Of a DNA stretch of 64,000 nucleotides, positions 61,021 through 64,000 are shown one piece after another. This stretch comes from Candidatus Pantoea gossypiicola (GTDB taxonomy: Bacteria > Pseudomonadota > Gammaproteobacteria > Enterobacterales > Enterobacteriaceae), in the NCBI RefSeq assembly GCF_008632075.1, contig NZ_VWVM01000004.1, forward strand, positions 62,001 through 126,000, given 5' to 3'. Numbering within the stretch: the stretch's first letter is position 1; every line of letters starts with the position of its first letter. A program made the position numbers and the translations under genes. The notes under the pieces were generated by a model that was given only the letters and a program-made list of their open reading frames with translations, did no database searches and was not told the DNA's origin.

Positions 61021-61862
61021 CGGCGTCCTCCTGAAAGTTGCTGACTGATGCGGTTCGCCGCGAGCACGACAGCCACGACCACCACACCAGGAAATGTGGT
61101 CAGCCACCAGGCGGTAGCCAGATAATTACGCCCTTCAGCGATGAGCAGACCCCATTCCGGGACCGGCGGCGGCGTGCCGTAGCCGAGAAAGCTCAGTGTC
61201 GACAGCGCCAGAATCGCCTGACCAAACTGCAGGGCTGCATAGGCGATCACCGGCGTCAGCGCATTGGGCAGAATGTGACGCCACAGCACGCTAAAAAACC
61301 GGCCGCCGCTGCCGTAAGCGGCTTCGATATACTCGCTATGGCGAATACGCACCACTTCGGCCCGCGCCAGCCGGGCGAAGCTGGCAATGGAGGCGATGCC
61401 CACTGCGAGCGCGGCATTCAGGGTGCCGAAGCCGAGTAGAATCAGCACGCTCAGTGAGAGCAGCAGGGACGGGATCGCCAGTAATACATCCACGGCGCGC
61501 ATCACGATCGATTCAGTTTTGCCGCCCGTGGCGCCCGCCATCACGCCCAGCGCGGTTCCGGCCAGCAGGCCGATGGCCACTGACATGACGGCGGCAGAGA
61601 GGGAATGTGACGCGCCGTAAACGATGCGGGCAAAGAGATCGCGGCCCAGTTGATCGGTGCCGAGCCAGTGTCCGGCCTGCGGTGCCAGCCGCTGTGCGCC
61701 CGCGATGCCTTCCAGCGGGTTGGCCTGGGTAAAAAGGGCCGGGAAAAGGGCCGCCAGCACGGCCAGCAGCATCACGAACAGGGCGAGCCACAAGCCCGGC
61801 GCGAAGCGATAACGCTCAGACGGGACGGATTGACGGGCGGCCGCGTAATCTACCAGACTCAT
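61017..61862 (-). CDS. Peptide-type ABC transporter permease (DppC-like)
   Basis: A 281-aa permease with about six membrane segments. GTDQLGRDLFARIVYGASHS and ALAVGIASIASFARLARAEV are typical DppC/OppC sequences, and HILPNALTPVIAYAALQFGQ the coupling loop. It overlaps both neighbours by 4 bp. Confidence 0.92.
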   Translation of the reverse strand: MSLVDYAAARQSVPSERYRFAPGLWLALFVMLLAVLAALFPALFTQANPLEGIAGAQRLAPQAGHWLGTDQLGRDLFARIVYGASHSLSAAVMSVAIGLLAGTALGVMAGATGGKTESIVMRAVDVLLAIPSLLLSLSVLILLGFGTLNAALAVGIASIASFARLARAEVVRIRHSEYIEAAYGSGGRFFSVLWRHILPNALTPVIAYAALQFGQAILALSTLSFLGYGTPPPVPEWGLLIAEGRNYLATAWWLTTFPGVVVVAVVLAANRISQQLSGGRR

Positions 61863-62806
61863 GTTGCACCTCTTAAGAGCTGTAAGCGCGGATCAAACAG
61901 CGGCATCAGCAGATCGACCAGCAGGTTGATCACCACAAAACCCAGCGCGGAGATCATGACCACCGCCTGTAAAACTGCGACATCCTGATTGTTCACCGCC
62001 TGCTGCGTCAGCTGACCCAAGCCACCCAAGCCAAACACCGTTTCGGTAATCAGCGCACCGGCAATCAGTTCCCCAAGCAGCAGACCCGCCACGGTAAGCA
62101 CCGGCAGCATCGCGTTACGCAGGATGTGCCGCCACAGGACATAGTGCTCGCTCGCGCCTTTGGCCCGCGCCACCGCCACGAAAGGCCGGGTGGAAACCTC
62201 ATCAATGCTGCGCAGCAGAATCTGTGCCAGCGGCGCTGAGATCGGAACCGCGACGGTGATGATGGGCAGAACCAGTCCCTGCCACGGCGAGGGATTAATG
62301 ACCGGAATCCAGCGCAGTTGAAATGAGAAGAGCTGAATCAGGGCAATGCCGAGCCAGAAGGTCGGCACGGAGATAAACAGCGCGGGCAGGGACTGCAGCA
62401 GATTACGCAGGAAGCGCAGGGCGGGCAGCCTTGAGAGAGTCGCCAGCACGAAAGCCAGCAGCGTTGCCAGCAGAAATCCGCATAGCGCCAGTCGCAGCGT
62501 GCCGGGCAGGTTGCTGGTCAGCAGTTCACTGACCGGCACGCCCGCCTGCACCGAATAGCCGAAGTCGCCATGCAGCATCGCCGCCAGCGTATGCAAATAT
62601 TGCTGCCACAGCGGGCTGTCTGCGCCATAGGCCTGGCGCATTTCAGCAATCTGCCGGGGACTCAGGCCAAGATCCGGATTCTGAAATTTGATCAGCACCG
62701 CATCACCCGGCAGCACCTGCAACAGCACAAAAGACAGGGTAAACGCAGCCCACAGTACCAGCAGTCCCAGACCGGCGCGTTGCAGCAGATAGTGGCGCAT
62801 CCTCAC
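61859..62806 (-). CDS. Peptide-type ABC transporter permease (DppB-like)
   Basis: A 315-aa permease of the DppB/OppB type: TLSFVLLQVLPGDAVLIKFQ, YLHTLAAMLHGDFGYSVQAG, and the coupling loop ASEHYVLWRHILRNAMLPVL. It has six or more membrane segments. Follows the binding protein gene by 6 bp. Confidence 0.92.
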   Translation of the reverse strand: MRMRHYLLQRAGLGLLVLWAAFTLSFVLLQVLPGDAVLIKFQNPDLGLSPRQIAEMRQAYGADSPLWQQYLHTLAAMLHGDFGYSVQAGVPVSELLTSNLPGTLRLALCGFLLATLLAFVLATLSRLPALRFLRNLLQSLPALFISVPTFWLGIALIQLFSFQLRWIPVINPSPWQGLVLPIITVAVPISAPLAQILLRSIDEVSTRPFVAVARAKGASEHYVLWRHILRNAMLPVLTVAGLLLGELIAGALITETVFGLGGLGQLTQQAVNNQDVAVLQAVVMISALGFVVINLLVDLLMPLFDPRLQLLRGAT

Positions 62807-62812
62807 CTCCGG

Positions 62813-64000
62813 TTACTGTTTTTCCAGCCAGGCACCATAGAGCGCCGGACGGCCTACCGCTTCAAAACTGACCCCTTTCAGCCAGGGCGCGCCCGCATAA
62901 ACCTGCGGTTCTTCAAAGATTGGAATCACATAGGCCTGGTCCAGCAGATAGCGCTGAACATCACCGGTCAGCTGCAGCCGTTTTGCCGGATCCACTTCGG
63001 AGGAGACGTCCACCAGCAGCTGATTGAGTTTGTCATCACGGAAGCTTTTTACTTTGTCGCTGGAGCCGCCTTTCTGCAGCAGGCTGTCGCGGTTAGCCGG
63101 GTAGAAACTGCTTTTGATCACGTCGGGATCGGCGCGGCCAACTTCCGTGACATTCAGCGGCGTTTTCAGAGGATCCAGGTTATCCAGCGTTTTACTGCCT
63201 GCATCACCGGCTTTGACGGTGAGGGCAACCCCCACCTGTCGCCACTGCTGGGCGACCAGTTGCAGGACCTCTTTGTTCTGCGGCTGCGGCAGGGATTCAT
63301 AGACGGTCAGAGCCAGTCGCTGGCCCGCTTTTTCACGGATGCCATCTGCACCCGGTTTCCAGCCTGCCTGGTCGAGCAAGGTCTTCGCTTTCGCCAGATC
63401 AAACGTCAGTTTGTCCGCCAGGTTAACGTAGCCCGCAGCGGTGGTCGCGACGACCGAGGTTGCCTGCGGATAGTTGGGAGAGAAGAGGGTTTCAACCACC
63501 TGTTTCGAATTGGTGGCGTGCAGCAGCGCCTGACGCACCCGGATATCACTCACCAGCGGGTTGTCGGGGCGGAAGCTCAGGCTGTCGTTGACGCCCCGGG
63601 TCGGTGCGGCATAAACCGGGAAATTCTGATCTTTAGCCTGCTTCTCATCGTATGCCTGCACCTGACGGATCAGGCCCGCCTGTCCCGCCAGCAACGCACC
63701 AATACGCACGCTGTCCTCCGGCGTGACAATCACTTTAATCCCATCGAGATTAGCCGGACCCTGCTGCTTTATGTTTTTCGGGCCCCACTGGTACTCTTTG
63801 CGCGCCACCAGATCCACTTCACGACCGAGCTTCTCATCACTGACCACAAATGGCCCGGAACCAATGATATGCCGGGCATCACCCAGTTGATCGAAACTGC
63901 GTGCCAGAGTATTCAGCGACACCAGGCCGGAACCAATGGTGGCGGTGCCCTGCAAAAAGCCGGGGGAGGGTTTTTTGAAATAAAACTTCACCGTCAGCGG
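62813..64000 (-). CDS. Peptide-type ABC transporter substrate-binding protein (5' end outside window)
   Basis: The frame is open to the end of the window, so the signal peptide and first third lie outside. The visible 396 codons belong to the SBP_bac_5 (DppA/OppA) class: HIIGSGPFVVSDEKLGREVD, VRQALLHATNSKQVVETLF, LDQAGWKPGADGIREKAGQR and the C-terminal RYLLDQAYVIPIFEE. From memory a named KPN_01854 family of this class accompanies the luciferase-like and CMD genes. The ligand may be a peptide-like or N-acylated amino compound. First gene of the visible operon. Confidence 0.9.
   Translation of the reverse strand, partial: PLTVKFYFKKPSPGFLQGTATIGSGLVSLNTLARSFDQLGDARHIIGSGPFVVSDEKLGREVDLVARKEYQWGPKNIKQQGPANLDGIKVIVTPEDSVRIGALLAGQAGLIRQVQAYDEKQAKDQNFPVYAAPTRGVNDSLSFRPDNPLVSDIRVRQALLHATNSKQVVETLFSPNYPQATSVVATTAAGYVNLADKLTFDLAKAKTLLDQAGWKPGADGIREKAGQRLALTVYESLPQPQNKEVLQLVAQQWRQVGVALTVKAGDAGSKTLDNLDPLKTPLNVTEVGRADPDVIKSSFYPANRDSLLQKGGSSDKVKSFRDDKLNQLLVDVSSEVDPAKRLQLTGDVQRYLLDQAYVIPIFEEPQVYAGAPWLKGVSFEAVGRPALYGAWLEKQ

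Noticed and set aside
61021..61107. Longer start for the double ABC ATPase
   Set aside because: It overlaps the permease gene; the start at 61020 has a strong AGGAGG and the family N-terminus.

Overview
The window looks like an enterobacterial (gammaproteobacterial) genome of the Pantoea/Erwinia type. Many proteins match E. coli families closely (AscG/AscF/AscB, YciT, YbiU, YbiV, FetA/FetB, FepA, FhuE, PagP, HigB/HigA, YedK, CybB), but they sit in a non-E. coli order among genes typical of plant- and environment-associated Erwiniaceae. No rRNA, complete tRNA, ribosomal or other core housekeeping gene is present, so this is accessory-rich DNA. I cannot tell chromosome from megaplasmid. No CRISPR array, insertion sequence or prophage was seen. 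Species assignment is inference.

Region by region. 1-2.9 kb: the 3' part of a FAD monooxygenase and a GAF/degenerate-GGDEF/EAL phosphodiesterase. 2.9-6.2 kb: a thiamine-precursor salvage operon (tenA-thiZ-thiX-thiY) under a TPP riboswitch with a ribosome-site-sequestering hairpin. 6.3-10.5 kb: the aryl-beta-glucoside system ascFB with divergent ascG, an AscG-type operator and a CRP site. 10.5-15.3 kb: YciT-like regulator, YbiU, YbiV, and an HxlR regulator divergent from an alcohol dehydrogenase. 15.3-19.7 kb: small unknowns, a MASE2 diguanylate cyclase, and a ParD-like/methionine aminopeptidase pair. 20-27.2 kb: a complete RND tripartite efflux operon followed by two convergent TetR genes. 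27.4-33.5 kb: YedK/HMCES, an EAL-PAS protein whose 3' end carries a 110-bp tandem duplication, a 2-hydroxyacid dehydrogenase and a chemoreceptor with a FliA promoter. 33.8-46 kb: GNAT, a degenerate trehalose-phosphate-synthase-like protein, NUDIX, cytochrome b561, small membrane proteins, fetAB, a monooxygenase-like ABM protein and a TetR gene with a 30-bp palindrome. 46-54.1 kb: an SDR reductase, then the iron receptors fepA and fhuE flanking an orphan tyrosine recombinase and pagP. 54.4-55.2 kb: higBA. 55.3-64 kb (minus strand, running off the end): an eight-gene transport and catabolic operon.

Themes. Iron acquisition: two TonB receptors with Fur-like boxes plus the iron exporter FetAB. 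c-di-GMP and motility: three GGDEF/EAL proteins and one MCP, all with FliA-like promoter elements of varying quality upstream. Envelope and efflux: RND pump, PagP. The least understood unit is the terminal operon (peptide-type ABC transporter, luciferase-like flavin monooxygenase, a double CMD/AhpD protein, M20 amidohydrolase, VOC protein). Its parts are recognisable families, but the substrate is not known to me. Other notable items are the OtsA-like protein lacking the UDP-glucose-binding residues, the ParD-like/MetAP operon, and a possible small RNA upstream of cybB.
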